The notes: a model not told the origin generated them from the letters alone. 64,000 nucleotides of DNA from Corallococcus sp. NCRR (GCF_026965535.1 NZ_CP114039.1:1674001-1738000), one strand, 5' to 3'. Shown: positions 19,031 through 29,019, counted from the first letter of the stretch. Program-made: numbers and translations.

Positions 19031-20521
19031 TCAGGGCTCGCCGTACAGCCGGGTGAGCGCCCGCCGGTCCACCTTGCCCGCCGGGGTGCGCGGCAGGGCC
19101 TCCAGGAGGCGCAGCGTCCGGGGCAGCTTGTAACGGGCGAGCCGGCCCGCACAGGAGACCGTGAGGGCTTCCAGGGTGGGGGCCGCACCGGGCCGGGGGA
19201 CGACGAGGGCGCGGGGGACCTCGCCCCACTTGGGGTCGGAGACGCCGATGACGGCGACCTCCGTGACGTCGGGGTGGCCGGCGAGGACGCTCTCGACCTC
19301 GGAGGGGTGGATGTTCTCGCCGCCGGAGATGATGAGGTCCTTGGCGCGGCCCTCGATGCGGAAGAAGCCCCGGGCATCGCGCGAGGCCAGGTCGCCGGTG
19401 TGCAGCCAGCCATCCACGAAGGCGCGGGCGGTCTCCTCCGGGCGGCGCCAGTAGCCAGCGCACAGGTGGGGGCCGCGAAGGAGCAATTCGCCCACGTCAC
19501 CGGGGTGCTTTTCACCGTCGATGCGCGCCTCGACGTGGAAGAGGGGCACGCCGACGAAGCCCGCGTGGGAGCGCATGACGGCGTCGGGGAGGAAGAAGTT
19601 GTTGGGGCCGCCCTCGGTGAGGCCATAGCCGGTGCGGAAGGCGATGCCGCGGGCGAAGAAGCGCTCGAAGACGGGGGCGGGACAGGGAGCGCCGCCGCTG
19701 ATGAGCAGCTTGAGGCGGGAGAAGTCCACGGCCTCGAAGCGGGGGTGCCGCTGCATCTCGATGAACATGGTGGGCACGCCGAACACCAGGTTCACGGCCC
19801 CCGAGTCGATGAGGTCAAAGCACTGCGCGACATCGAAGGCGCGGCACACGACGGAGGCACCGCCCGCGTACACCAGGGGCAGCGTGAAGACGTTGAGGCC
19901 GCCGGTGTGGAACAGGGGTGCGTTGAGCAGCGCCACGTCGTCCTGGGTGAGGCCCCAGCTGACGACGGTGTTCACGGCGTTGGCGGTGAGCGAGCCATGC
20001 GTGAGCACGGCGGACTTCGGCAAGCCGGTGCTCCCGCCGGTGGAGCACAGCACCCAGGGAGCATCCGCCTCCAGCTCGATGGAGGGCAGCGCGCCGGTCA
20101 GGGTCTCGCGGGAGCGGAAGAGCGGATCCGCGAAGGAGACCCAGTGCGCCTGAATCCGGAGGCGCAGGGCGTCGGCTTGGGCGTGGAACTCCGGCCCGAA
20201 GCAGACGACGGAGGGGGCGACATCGGAGAGCAGGCCGTGGAGCTCCTCCACGCCCAGGCGCCAGTTGAGCGGCTGGAGCACGGCGCCCAGCTTGGCGCAC
20301 GCGAACACCAGGTCCAGCGTCTCCACGCCGTTGGAGGCCAGCACGGAGACGCGGTCCCCTACTCCCACGCCCAGGCCGCGCAGCAAGAGCGCGGTCCGGT
20401 GGGCGGAGTCATTCCACTCCGCCCACGAGATGCGCCGCCCACCCCGGAGCGAATCAACGAGCGCCGTGCGCTCCGGGGCGAGCGAGGCCCGCCGGGACAG
20501 CCAGTCGTGGACGATGGGCAT
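19031..20521 (-). CDS. Acyl-CoA ligase-like AMP-binding enzyme (first of two)
   Basis: A 496-residue member of the class I adenylate-forming family. The phosphate-binding loop is CSTGGSTGLPKSAVL. The adenine-binding motif is YGLTEGGPN, the A7/A8 region is GWLHTGDLASRD and RAKDLIISGGENI, and the A10 lysine is in PAGKVDRRAL. These enzymes activate a carboxylic acid as acyl-AMP and usually transfer it to CoA. The gene is about 20 bases downstream of the lipase-like lipoprotein gene and is the last of the TetR-KAS III cluster. It is paralogous to the second ligase of the cluster: FACAKLGAVLQPLNWRL here is FACAKLGAIFVPYNWRL there. The acyl substrate is unknown. Confidence 0.88.
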   Translation of the reverse strand: MPIVHDWLSRRASLAPERTALVDSLRGGRRISWAEWNDSAHRTALLLRGLGVGVGDRVSVLASNGVETLDLVFACAKLGAVLQPLNWRLGVEELHGLLSDVAPSVVCFGPEFHAQADALRLRIQAHWVSFADPLFRSRETLTGALPSIELEADAPWVLCSTGGSTGLPKSAVLTHGSLTANAVNTVVSWGLTQDDVALLNAPLFHTGGLNVFTLPLVYAGGASVVCRAFDVAQCFDLIDSGAVNLVFGVPTMFIEMQRHPRFEAVDFSRLKLLISGGAPCPAPVFERFFARGIAFRTGYGLTEGGPNNFFLPDAVMRSHAGFVGVPLFHVEARIDGEKHPGDVGELLLRGPHLCAGYWRRPEETARAFVDGWLHTGDLASRDARGFFRIEGRAKDLIISGGENIHPSEVESVLAGHPDVTEVAVIGVSDPKWGEVPRALVVPRPGAAPTLEALTVSCAGRLARYKLPRTLRLLEALPRTPAGKVDRRALTRLYGEP

Positions 20522-20541
20522 GCCCGGCGGCTCCTACGTCA

Positions 20542-22530
20542 TCAATCCCGCGAAACGAAGTGCGCGGAGATCTTGTTCCACACCGCCGGGGTGATGCCCA
20601 TGCTCAGGTGGTCATAGGCCATGCCCTCCTGCTTCGCGTCCGCGGTCTTCTTCGTGGACGTCCAGCCCTGGGTGAGCTGGGTCATCGCCGCGATGCTCGC
20701 TTCGAAGAGCACGCCGTCGCTGCGCAGCGTGGACGTGGTGGACGTCATGCCGTCGGTCTCGAAGGGCTGGGAACCGCCCGTGGTGCCGTACAGCACGTAG
20801 AGCGACGGCAGGCGCGAATCCAGGCCGTGCTCCGCCAGGCGCGTGATGAACTTGCCGCCCATCTCCATGGCCGCGTTGATGCCCAGGCCGTCCATGATGC
20901 GGTACTTGCCGTACATCAGCGAGTCGTACGCCTCACGGTTCTGGTTCGTGTTGTACGCGTGGTACGCGAAGCACGGCGAGCCCACCGGGTCGAACGCCGT
21001 CGTGCGGCACACGCGGTGGTCGCTGGACGCCATGTAGCCCGCGGCGACCCAGGGGTTGTACGGGTTGTAGATGAGCTTCGTGTCCAGCCAGGGGAAGTAG
21101 CGGTTCTCGTCCGGATCGATGTTGTCCCACGCGGACGCGCTGCGGTCCGGAATCGGGTACGTGCCACGCAGGTCATACGCCGCCTGCAGCTGGCCCGGGT
21201 ACGCCGTCACGTACTTGCCGCTGGTGTTCACCGCGCCGAAGAGGCTCATGTTGTAGTCGTCGAAGTTGAACGACGACGAAGACAGGCCCTGGTTCGTGTT
21301 CAGCGTCTGCAGCGAGCTCGCGTACACCGGCGTGCCCGTGCTGCTCAGACCCGTGATGTTCGACAGGTAGATGCGGCGGAAGTAGTCCGTCCACACGCCG
21401 CCGGAATCCTTGCACACGCTCTCCGCGTAGGGGTTGTTGAACCAGGGCACGCTGTAACCAAACGTCACGCACTGCATCGCGGAGAAGTACGTCCACGGCA
21501 TCGGGCCACGGCCCACCGGCGCGTTGGACGCCGTGCTCGCGATGGTCAGCGTGTGGATGGGGTGGCGGAAGTTCAGGTCGATGCCCTTGTGCGGACCGGA
21601 CAGCGGCACGTACACGCGCACCGAGTCGTCATACGCCGGCACCTGCGACGCCTGCTCCTTCGCCAGACGCTCGAAGAAGCGCGTCGTGCTGAAGCCGCCC
21701 CACGTCGCCGCGTTCGCCAGCCACGGGTCCACCGCCAGCACGCCCTTGCTCCACGCCACCACGTCCACCCGCGCCACGCCCGGGTGCAGCGCCTTCACGC
21801 GCTGCACGGCGTTGGCCACGTGGATGGCGTGGTTGAAGTTGTCGCCGTGGAACGAGCCGAACGTCACCGCGTACACACAGCGGCCCTTCGACTCCAGGTC
21901 CTGCACCATGCCCGTCAGCTGGGCCGCGCCGCCATAGGTGCCGCCCGAGCCGTTGTTGCCGTTGGGGAACATCCAGACGTTCGCGTCCTGGATGGCGCCG
22001 TGCACCAGCAGCGTCGGCGTCTTGGTGACGTCACAGGTGCGCGCCGCGGTGGCCCGCCCCTTGTGCAGCAGGACGAAGCGCGCCTCCGGCTTGGTCGGGC
22101 CGGGCGTGGGGCAGGTGGCCCCGGTCGTCGTGGCACAGCTGTTCCCGTAGTAGAGGTTGAACGCGTTCACCAGCTGCTGGTTCAGCGAACCGAAGTACGT
22201 CCGCAGCGGGTAGTCGCTGGACTGGTACGTGTCCTGGTCCCGCAGCTTCAGCGTACGCGGGTTGTAGTACTCGGAACGGAAGCGCTGCCGGCCCTCCAGG
22301 AGCTCAATCTGGCCCCAGGACCACGAGGGCGGCGTGTACGTGCCCACCACGCGGTAGTTGGTGGTGAAGTTGGTGGGGATGGCGTCGAAGTACGGGGCCA
22401 GGTCCGCGTCCAGCGGAGCCTCGGCCGTACCGACGGCCTCCTCCATCGGGGGCGCCTCCGCGGGCGGCTCAGCCCCGCAACCTGCCATCAGCAATGCGGC
22501 CGTGAGCGACAATGTCCAGGTGCTTCGCAT
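20542..22530 (-). CDS. Large lipase-like alpha/beta hydrolase lipoprotein
   Basis: The 662-residue product has a lipoprotein signal (MRSTWTLSLTAALLMAGC, Cys18) and then a mature part with an alpha/beta-hydrolase core. The oxyanion-loop region reads PTLLVHGAIQDANVW, and the nucleophile elbow is VVAWSKGVLA, an A-x-S-x-G variant of G-x-S-x-G. A long C-terminal half with many aromatic residues follows and ends near AYDHLSMG, where the His could complete the triad. Its HG-N-W opening and size suggest a secreted lipase/esterase anchored to the outer membrane. It sits between the soluble hydrolase and the ligase genes, so it may supply or release the fatty acids the ligases activate. Confidence 0.75.
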   Translation of the reverse strand: MRSTWTLSLTAALLMAGCGAEPPAEAPPMEEAVGTAEAPLDADLAPYFDAIPTNFTTNYRVVGTYTPPSWSWGQIELLEGRQRFRSEYYNPRTLKLRDQDTYQSSDYPLRTYFGSLNQQLVNAFNLYYGNSCATTTGATCPTPGPTKPEARFVLLHKGRATAARTCDVTKTPTLLVHGAIQDANVWMFPNGNNGSGGTYGGAAQLTGMVQDLESKGRCVYAVTFGSFHGDNFNHAIHVANAVQRVKALHPGVARVDVVAWSKGVLAVDPWLANAATWGGFSTTRFFERLAKEQASQVPAYDDSVRVYVPLSGPHKGIDLNFRHPIHTLTIASTASNAPVGRGPMPWTYFSAMQCVTFGYSVPWFNNPYAESVCKDSGGVWTDYFRRIYLSNITGLSSTGTPVYASSLQTLNTNQGLSSSSFNFDDYNMSLFGAVNTSGKYVTAYPGQLQAAYDLRGTYPIPDRSASAWDNIDPDENRYFPWLDTKLIYNPYNPWVAAGYMASSDHRVCRTTAFDPVGSPCFAYHAYNTNQNREAYDSLMYGKYRIMDGLGINAAMEMGGKFITRLAEHGLDSRLPSLYVLYGTTGGSQPFETDGMTSTTSTLRSDGVLFEASIAAMTQLTQGWTSTKKTADAKQEGMAYDHLSMGITPAVWNKISAHFVSRD

Positions 22531-22659
22531 GCGGACCTCCGGGTGGTGAAGGGTGCGGCGACAGCGGACTGCGACAGAAGAAAGGACGCACGGGACACAC
22601 GACGGGCCCCAGGGTCTCCCCGGAAGGGCCTCGCGTGGCTCACCGTGCGTCAGGAACGC

Positions 22660-23715
22660 CTAGCGGGCGTGCTCCTGCAGGAACGGGACGAGCAGGTCGT
22701 GGAACTCCTGCGTCTTCTCCAGGTGCGGGCTGTGGCCCGTATCCGGGAGGACGACCTCGCGGTAGCGGCCGCCGTTGGCCGCGTAGCGCTCCATCACCTT
22801 GCGCATCTGCGACACCATGGGCTGCGGCGGGTACTTCTCTTCCCCGGGCCAGCCGGGCACCGCGCCCAGCTTGCCCAGGAAGCCGAAGTCGAACAGGGAC
22901 GTGTCGGAGACGATGGCGTCGTCCGCGCCGCGGATCCACAGCACGTCCGGCCCGTTCTTCAGCGCCGCGAAGGAGGAGGTGTTGTAGTAGGCGGGCGCCA
23001 TGGCGTTGTTCATGCCCGTGGTGCCCGGCGCCACGCCCGGCCAGTTGGGCGACTGGGCGAAGTTGCCCGGGTACAGCTGGTCCGACACGTGCGTGTCCAG
23101 CACGGAGTCCAGCAGCATCTCCTCGTCCGGATGGCGGAACGGCGGCTTCACGTAGCAGCCGTTCATCACGTTGCGCGGCGACGTCTGCGACTCCGTGGAG
23201 CGGTCCTTCGTCTTCAGCCGCTGCACGAAGTCCGGGTTGGCCGTGCCGCCGCCGGAGCCCGCGAAGTCCGCCCAGCACGGCGTGCCGTCCGCGTCCTTCG
23301 TCCCGCCGAAGCCGTAGGGGGACAGCGGCGCCTCCACCACCAGGCCGGCCACGCGCTCCGGGTGGTCGATGGACAGCTGCATCACCATGCCCGCGCCCGC
23401 CGAGTGCGCCACGAACACCGCGCGCTTCAACGACAGCGTGTCCATCAGCGCCACCAGGTCATCCGCGAAGTCGCGCATGCCGCGCGTCGCGTCGATGCCC
23501 TTCGGCTCCGTGTGCCCGTAGCCGCGCATGTCCGGCGCGATGCCCCGGAAGCCCTGGGGCAGCGTCTTCATCAGCGACTCGAAGAAGGCGGACGAGGAAC
23601 AGTTGCCGTGCACGAAGATGACGGGAAAGCCGTCCTCGCCCACGAGCCGCGCGCGAACCCGGAGCCGCTGCGTGGGGATGTCCCGGATCTCGACCTTCCT
23701 GGATGTATCAGCCAT
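22660..23715 (-). CDS. Alpha/beta hydrolase
   Basis: The 351-residue protein starts at ATG 23715 with AGGAG seven bases upstream. The core shows the oxyanion strand VIFVHGNCSSS, DMRGYGHTEP, and the nucleophile elbow FVAHSAGAGM (Ser in A-H-S-A-G). An Asp lies in WIRGADDAIV and the catalytic His in PDTGHSPHLE. A lid insertion of about 100 residues separates strands 6 and 7. The family includes esterases, lactonases and C-C hydrolases. There is no signal peptide. The gene lies about 44 bases after the AMP ligase in the TetR-KAS III cluster and may hydrolyse the thioester or lactone product. The nucleophile is Ser, not Asp, so it is not an OleB-type enzyme. Confidence 0.88.
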   Translation of the reverse strand: MADTSRKVEIRDIPTQRLRVRARLVGEDGFPVIFVHGNCSSSAFFESLMKTLPQGFRGIAPDMRGYGHTEPKGIDATRGMRDFADDLVALMDTLSLKRAVFVAHSAGAGMVMQLSIDHPERVAGLVVEAPLSPYGFGGTKDADGTPCWADFAGSGGGTANPDFVQRLKTKDRSTESQTSPRNVMNGCYVKPPFRHPDEEMLLDSVLDTHVSDQLYPGNFAQSPNWPGVAPGTTGMNNAMAPAYYNTSSFAALKNGPDVLWIRGADDAIVSDTSLFDFGFLGKLGAVPGWPGEEKYPPQPMVSQMRKVMERYAANGGRYREVVLPDTGHSPHLEKTQEFHDLLVPFLQEHAR

Positions 23716-23759
23716 GTGCGCGCTCCTGATTGCGTTGCGTGAAAGAGGAAACCCGTGCG

Positions 23760-25316
23760 TCACGAAGCGGCCCGCGCGTCCGCGGCGATGGCCGCCTCGC
23801 GCAGCTCGCGCTTGAGAATCTTCCCGGCCGCGGACACCGGCAGGGACTTCACCAGCTCCACCCGCTTGGGGACCTTGAAGCGTGCCACCCGGCCCTTGAG
23901 GTGCTCGAGCAGCGCCTCCGCCGAGGCCTCGGCCCCGGGCTTGAGCACCACGTAGGCCCGGCCACACTCGCCCCACTTCGCGTCCGGCACGCCCACCACC
24001 GCGCACTGCTGCACGGCGGGGTGCTCGTAGAGGACGGACTCCAGCTCCAGCGGGTACACGTTCTCTCCGCCGGAGATGAACATGTCCTTCTTGCGGCCCG
24101 CGATGGTGAAGAAGCCATCCGCGTCCACGCGCGCCAGGTCCCCGGTGTGGAACCAGCCGTCCGCGCTGATGGCCTCCTTCGTGGCGGCGTCGTCCTCGAA
24201 GTAGCCGGAGCACATGGAGGGCCCCTTCAGCACCAGCTCCCCCACCCCGCCCACGGGCACCGAGTTGCCGGCGTCGTCCACCAGCTTCGCGTCGATGAAG
24301 TAGTTGGGCCGGCCGATGGAGCCCGCCTTGGACACCGCGAACTCCGGCCCCATGCTGAAGATGCCCGGGCCGAACTCCGTCATGCCGAAGCCCTGCTTGA
24401 AGGGCACCGGGTGCACCGCCTGCCACGCCTGGAGCAGCGGCACCGGCAGGGGCGCCCCGCCGCTGGTGACGAAGCGCACGGAGGAGAAGTCCGTCCCCTT
24501 CCAGCGCGGCGAGTCCATCAACTGCTGGTACTGCGTGGGCACCGCGAAGAAGAGCGTCACCTTCTCCTTCGCCACCAGGCCCAGCATCTCGTCCGGGTCC
24601 CACCGGCGCATCAGCACCACGGTGCCGCCCACGGTGAGCAGCGGCAGCGTGTAGACGAGCAGCCCGCCCGTGTGGAACAGCGGCGTGTGCGTCACCGTCA
24701 CGTCGCCCTGACGGATTTCATGCACCAGCGTGTTGAGCGTGTTCCACGCCACCATGCGGTACGAAACCTTCGCGCCCTTGGACCGGCCCGTCGTCCCACC
24801 GGTGAAGAGCAGGCAGAGGATGTCCTCCTCGCTCACCGCGTCGTTGGTGACAGGAGCGGCGGGCGCGTACGCCACGGCCTCCTCGTACGGATCCGCGCCG
24901 GGCAGCCCCCGAGCCTCCAGGGACACCAGGCGCAGGCCGTCACCCACGTGCTCGCGCACCTGGGCCACCGCGTCCTTGAAGTCGTCCCCGAACAGCAGCA
25001 CGCGCGGGCGGACGGCGCGCACGCCCTCCGTCAACTCCGCCGCGTGCAGCCGCCAGTTGTAGGGCACGAAGATGGCGCCCAGCTTCGCGCACGCGAACAG
25101 CGTGTCCAGGTACTCCACGCCGTTGTGCGCGACGATGCCCACGCGGTCGCCGCGCCGCACGCCCGCCACGTCCCGCAGCCAGCCCGCGAGCGCGTTGGCG
25201 CGCGCGTTCATCTGCCGGTAGGTGAAGCGGCCCGCGTCCCTGCGGGCCACGTCCACCACGGCCACCGCGTCCGGCCAGTAGAGGGCACCCCGCCCCATCC
25301 AGTCCCCGATGAACAT
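23760..25316 (-). CDS. Acyl-CoA ligase-like AMP-binding enzyme (second of two)
   Basis: A 518-residue class I adenylate-forming enzyme. It has the phosphate loop LFTGGTTGRSKGAKV, adenine motif GFGMTEFGPG, hinge region WFHTGDLARVD and GRKKDMFISGGENV, and the catalytic lysine in AGKILKRELRE. The order of motifs and the length are those of fatty-acyl or aryl-acid CoA ligases. The gene follows the KAS III gene by about 42 bases and precedes the alpha/beta hydrolase. It is the closer partner of KAS III and may load the acyl group that the synthase extends. Confidence 0.9.
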   Translation of the reverse strand: MFIGDWMGRGALYWPDAVAVVDVARRDAGRFTYRQMNARANALAGWLRDVAGVRRGDRVGIVAHNGVEYLDTLFACAKLGAIFVPYNWRLHAAELTEGVRAVRPRVLLFGDDFKDAVAQVREHVGDGLRLVSLEARGLPGADPYEEAVAYAPAAPVTNDAVSEEDILCLLFTGGTTGRSKGAKVSYRMVAWNTLNTLVHEIRQGDVTVTHTPLFHTGGLLVYTLPLLTVGGTVVLMRRWDPDEMLGLVAKEKVTLFFAVPTQYQQLMDSPRWKGTDFSSVRFVTSGGAPLPVPLLQAWQAVHPVPFKQGFGMTEFGPGIFSMGPEFAVSKAGSIGRPNYFIDAKLVDDAGNSVPVGGVGELVLKGPSMCSGYFEDDAATKEAISADGWFHTGDLARVDADGFFTIAGRKKDMFISGGENVYPLELESVLYEHPAVQQCAVVGVPDAKWGECGRAYVVLKPGAEASAEALLEHLKGRVARFKVPKRVELVKSLPVSAAGKILKRELREAAIAADARAAS

Positions 25317-25358
25317 GCGAAGAACTCCTGTCTGAATGAGGCGGGGTGTGGGGGGGGA

Positions 25359-26354
25359 CTAAGCCGTCCAGCGGTAGAGGGCGGACGCCATGGCGAGGCC
25401 ACCGCCGCTGGCGCAGAAGGCGACCAGGTCGCCCTTCTTCACCTTGCCCTGCACCACCGCGTCGTCCAGCGTCATGGGGATGCAGGCGGAGCCCGTGTAA
25501 CCCCACTTGTCCATCGTGTAGTGCGCCTTCTCCATGGGCTGATTGAGCGCCTTCATGGTGGCTTCAATCGTGCGCAGGTTGAGCTGCGTGAAGACGAACA
25601 GCTTCACGTCGTCCAGCGTCTGGTCCGCGCGCTTGAGCAGCGTGTCCAGCAGCATGGGCCAGCGCTCGGTGTTGAACGTGGAGGGGAACTTGCGCACGAA
25701 CTGCACCGCGGGCTTGCCGTCCGTCAGCGCCAGCGTCTCCGCCGTGGCGGGCCGGTTCGTGCCGCCGGTGTAGATGCCCAGCGCGTCGTGGTACTCGCCG
25801 TTGGCCAAGAGCTTCGCGCCCAGGAAGCCCGGCTTGTCGGACGCGCCCAGCACCACCGCGCCCGCGCCGTCCGCGAACAGCGTGCAGGTCTTCTTGTCCT
25901 TCCAGTTCACGTAGCGGGTCATCCCGTAGGCGCCCACCACCAGGATGCGCTGGTAGCTGTCGTCCGACGAAATCGTCTTCGACGCCACGTCCAGCGCCGT
26001 CACCCAGCCCGCGCACGCGGCGTTGATGTCGTAGGTGCCCGCGTTCACCGCGCCCAGCTTGGCCTGCACCACGGACGACGTGCCGGGGGAGAGGTAGTCC
26101 GGCGTGTCACTGGCCACGAGCACCAGGTCCAGCTCCTTGGGGTCCACCTTCGCGCGGGCGAGCGCCTCCTTCGCGGCGGCCACGGCCAGGTCGCTGGTGG
26201 CCTGGTGATCCGCCATCACGTGGCGCTGCTTGATGCCCACGTTCTGCTGGAGCCACTCGTCCACCTTCTCGCCGAGGATCTTCTCCACGTCGGCGTTGGT
26301 GAGGAGCTTCTCGGGGACGTAGCGGCCGGTGGACAGGATGTTCGCGTAACGCAT
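25359..26354 (-). CDS. 3-oxoacyl-ACP synthase III (KAS III) family enzyme
   Basis: This 331-residue FabH-like thiolase-fold enzyme has the catalytic Cys in DINAACAGWV, His in the region GYTGSACIPM / N of the C-terminal half, and the family opening (LSTGRYVPEKLLTNADVEKIL). KAS III enzymes condense an acyl-CoA starter with malonyl-ACP or make acyl transfers. Here it is not next to acpP, fabD or fabG. It is nine bases downstream of a TetR gene and followed by two ligases and two hydrolases, suggesting a specialised product such as a signal or modified fatty acid rather than primary lipid synthesis. GGAGC precedes the start. Confidence 0.88.
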   Translation of the reverse strand: MRYANILSTGRYVPEKLLTNADVEKILGEKVDEWLQQNVGIKQRHVMADHQATSDLAVAAAKEALARAKVDPKELDLVLVASDTPDYLSPGTSSVVQAKLGAVNAGTYDINAACAGWVTALDVASKTISSDDSYQRILVVGAYGMTRYVNWKDKKTCTLFADGAGAVVLGASDKPGFLGAKLLANGEYHDALGIYTGGTNRPATAETLALTDGKPAVQFVRKFPSTFNTERWPMLLDTLLKRADQTLDDVKLFVFTQLNLRTIEATMKALNQPMEKAHYTMDKWGYTGSACIPMTLDDAVVQGKVKKGDLVAFCASGGGLAMASALYRWTA

Positions 26355-26363
26355 GACGGTGTT

Positions 26364-27068
<705 letters not shown>

Positions 27069-27078
27069 CTTTCAGGAC

Positions 27079-27107
27079 GGGTAGCACCCGGCCGACCGCC
27101 CTGTCAA
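27079..27107 (-). promoter_or_regulatory. Candidate promoter of the TetR/KAS III cluster
   Basis: On the minus strand a perfect TTGACA (27107-27102) is followed after 17 bases by CTACCC (27084-27079). A small dyad GGGT-AGC-ACCC covers the -10. Transcription would start about four bases before the TetR ATG, giving a nearly leaderless message. The -10 is a poor match, so the site is tentative. Confidence 0.35.
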
Positions 27108-27234
27108 AAGCGGATGGATGGCTCCTTGCGTCAAAGACAGACACGGACGCGCGGCGTCAAACACCTCGCCGCCTGCCCGCCTGGAGACTCCGGAGGTCGG
27201 GTGGAGGACGATCCACCGGCCTCAACCATTTTGC

Positions 27235-27267
27235 GTGCAAACGGACTTGCACTTGGGGACAAGTGCA
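27235..27267. promoter_or_regulatory. Nested dyads, probable operator of the Lrp gene
   Basis: Two overlapping inverted repeats are present. GTGCAA (27235-27240) and TTGCAC (27247-27252) are separated by six bases; TGCACTTG (27248-27255) and CAAGTGCA (27260-27267) by four. The right arm of the first is part of the left arm of the second. A TATAAC and, further down, a TATAAA (27299-27304) follow. Lrp proteins commonly autoregulate from such arrays. Function inferred. Confidence 0.55.
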
Positions 27268-27322
27268 TATAACTTCACCGTCGACTGCCAAGGCTGCTTA
27301 TAAAAATAAGGTTTCAAGCCCC

Positions 27323-27793
27323 ATGGACGCCCTGGATTATCGCATCGTGGACATGCTTCAGCGCGATGGCCGGGCCACGCAGCTGGAGCTGTCACGTGGG
27401 GTGAAGCTGTCCCAGCCGGCGGTGGCGGAGCGCATCCGCAAGCTGGAGGAGAAGGGCGTCATCACCGGCTACACGGCGCGCGTGGACGCGACGCAGCTGG
27501 GCAAGGACATCACCGCCTTCATCGGGGTGAGCATCGAGCACCCCAAGCACTTCGAGGGCTTCGCGCGGAAGGTGGCGGAGCTGTCGGACGTGCTGGAGGC
27601 CCACCGGGTCGCGGGGCAGGACTCGTACGTCTTGAAGGTGAAGACCGCGAACACGCGGACGCTGGACTCGCTGCTGGTGGAGACGCTGCGCACCATCCCG
27701 GGCGTCACCCGCACGAGCACCACCATCGTCCTGTCGACCTTGAAGGAAGACACGCACGTGCGTGTCCCCGATGAGCTGTTGAACGGAGAATGA
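27323..27793 (+). CDS. Lrp/AsnC-family transcriptional regulator
   Basis: This 156-residue regulator has an N-terminal winged HTH (about 1-55: MDALDYRIVDMLQRDGRATQ, then LSQPAVAERIRKLEEKGVITGY) and a C-terminal RAM ligand domain (about 65-150: KDITAFIGVSIEH, VLEAHRVAGQDSYVLKV and IPGVTRTSTTIVLSTLKE). Lrp proteins bind amino acids and regulate amino-acid metabolism. Translation starts at ATG 27323; the frame is open upstream but homology begins here. Its stop overlaps the aminotransferase start region by ATGA, so the pair is an operon and the regulator probably senses that enzyme's amino acid. Confidence 0.92.
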   Translation: MDALDYRIVDMLQRDGRATQLELSRGVKLSQPAVAERIRKLEEKGVITGYTARVDATQLGKDITAFIGVSIEHPKHFEGFARKVAELSDVLEAHRVAGQDSYVLKVKTANTRTLDSLLVETLRTIPGVTRTSTTIVLSTLKEDTHVRVPDELLNGE

Positions 27794-29019
27794 ACATGAG
27801 CGCGGACGCTATGAGTGCCCCCCTGCCCCCTCCTCCGGCCTACCGGCTGTCCCAGCGCATGTCCCGGATGAAGACGTCCGCGGTGCGCGAAATCCTCAAG
27901 ATCGCCGAGCGCCCGGACATCCTCTCCTTCGCGGGCGGCCTGCCGGCTCCGGAGCTCTTCCCGAAGGACGCCATCGCCAAGGCGTTCGCGGAGACCTTCG
28001 CCAGCGACGCGGACGGGCGCTCCGCGCTCCAGTACAGCACCACGGAGGGCTTCGCCCCCTTGCGCGAGTGGATCGCCGGGCACCTGGCCCGCAAGGGCCA
28101 GAACGTCCACGCGGACCAGGTGCTCATCACCAGCGGCTCGCAGCAGGGCCTGGACCTGGTGGGGAAGATCCTGCTCGACCCGGGTGACCTGGTGGTGGTG
28201 GAGGACCCCAGCTACCTGGCGGCGCTCCAGACCTTCGGCGGCTACGAGGTGGAGTTCGCCACCGTGCGCAGCGACGACGCGGGCATGGACACGGACGACC
28301 TGGCGGCCCTGCTGAAGAAGCGCCAGCCGAAGCTGCTCTACGTCATCCCCAACTTCCAGAACCCCAAGGGCACCACCCTGTCGCTGGAGCGCCGCAAGGC
28401 CCTGGTGCGGCTGGCCCAGGAGCACCGCTTCATCATCCTGGAGGACGACCCGTACGGCGAGCTGCGCTTCAAGGGCGTGCACCTGCCGTCGCTGGCGTCG
28501 CTGGACGACCAGGGCGTGGTGCTGTCCCTGTCCACCTTCTCCAAGACGCTGGCCCCGGGCCTGCGCCTGGGCTGGGTGACGGGCCCGAAGGCGCTGCTCA
28601 AGCCGATGACCATCGCGAAGCAGGCCACGGACCTGCACACCGCCACGCTCGCCCAGCGCGCCACGGCGCGGCTGCTGGAGACGTTCGACTACGCGGGTCA
28701 CATCCAGGCGCTGATGCCCATCTACGCCCAGCGCGCCAACGCGATGCTGGACGCGCTGAAGACCCACATGCCCCAGGGCACCCAGTGGACCCGGCCGGAC
28801 GGCGGCATGTTCCTCTGGGTGGAGCTGCCCGGCGGTCTGGACGCGGCGAAGCTGCTGCCCCGCGCCGTGGAGCAGAAGGTCGCCTTCGTCCCCGGCGCAC
28901 CCTTCTTCGCCAACGACCAGAAGCCCCAGTTCATGCGGCTGAACTACTCCAACCGCCCGCCCGAGCTCATCGTCGAGGGCATGAAGCGGCTGGGCGCCGT
29001 CATCGCGGACGCTCTCTAG
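27790..29019 (+). CDS. PLP-dependent aminotransferase, class I/II (2-aminoadipate type)
   Basis: A 409-residue fold-type I aminotransferase. It opens with SQRMSRMKTSAVREILKIAERPDILSFAGG-type sequence (read in parts) typical of LysN/aromatic aminotransferases. The PLP pocket residues are YVIPNFQNP, EDDPYGELRF and the Schiff-base lysine in STFSKTLAPGLRLGW. The first ATG at 27790 overlaps the Lrp stop. A second ATG at 27796 has GGAGA at better spacing and is the likelier start. The enzyme probably transaminates 2-aminoadipate, branched-chain or aromatic amino acids. A GC hairpin follows the stop. Confidence 0.88.
   Translation: MNMSADAMSAPLPPPPAYRLSQRMSRMKTSAVREILKIAERPDILSFAGGLPAPELFPKDAIAKAFAETFASDADGRSALQYSTTEGFAPLREWIAGHLARKGQNVHADQVLITSGSQQGLDLVGKILLDPGDLVVVEDPSYLAALQTFGGYEVEFATVRSDDAGMDTDDLAALLKKRQPKLLYVIPNFQNPKGTTLSLERRKALVRLAQEHRFIILEDDPYGELRFKGVHLPSLASLDDQGVVLSLSTFSKTLAPGLRLGWVTGPKALLKPMTIAKQATDLHTATLAQRATARLLETFDYAGHIQALMPIYAQRANAMLDALKTHMPQGTQWTRPDGGMFLWVELPGGLDAAKLLPRAVEQKVAFVPGAPFFANDQKPQFMRLNYSNRPPELIVEGMKRLGAVIADAL

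Noticed and set aside
20560..23742. A 1060-codon open frame on the plus strand opposite the lipase-like and hydrolase genes
   Set aside because: It encodes Arg/Ala/His-rich sequence without domains and is antisense to genes with catalytic motifs and lipoprotein signals. Such frames are usual in GC-rich DNA.
22660..24603. A 647-residue fusion read for the alpha/beta hydrolase
   Set aside because: The first 296 codons are a shadow of the acyl-CoA ligase in another frame. The true start has AGGAG and begins the hydrolase fold.
19031..26354. OleABCD-type olefin pathway
   Set aside because: The hydrolase has a Ser nucleophile rather than the Asp of OleB, no OleD-type reductase is present, and the KAS III matches FabH more than OleA.
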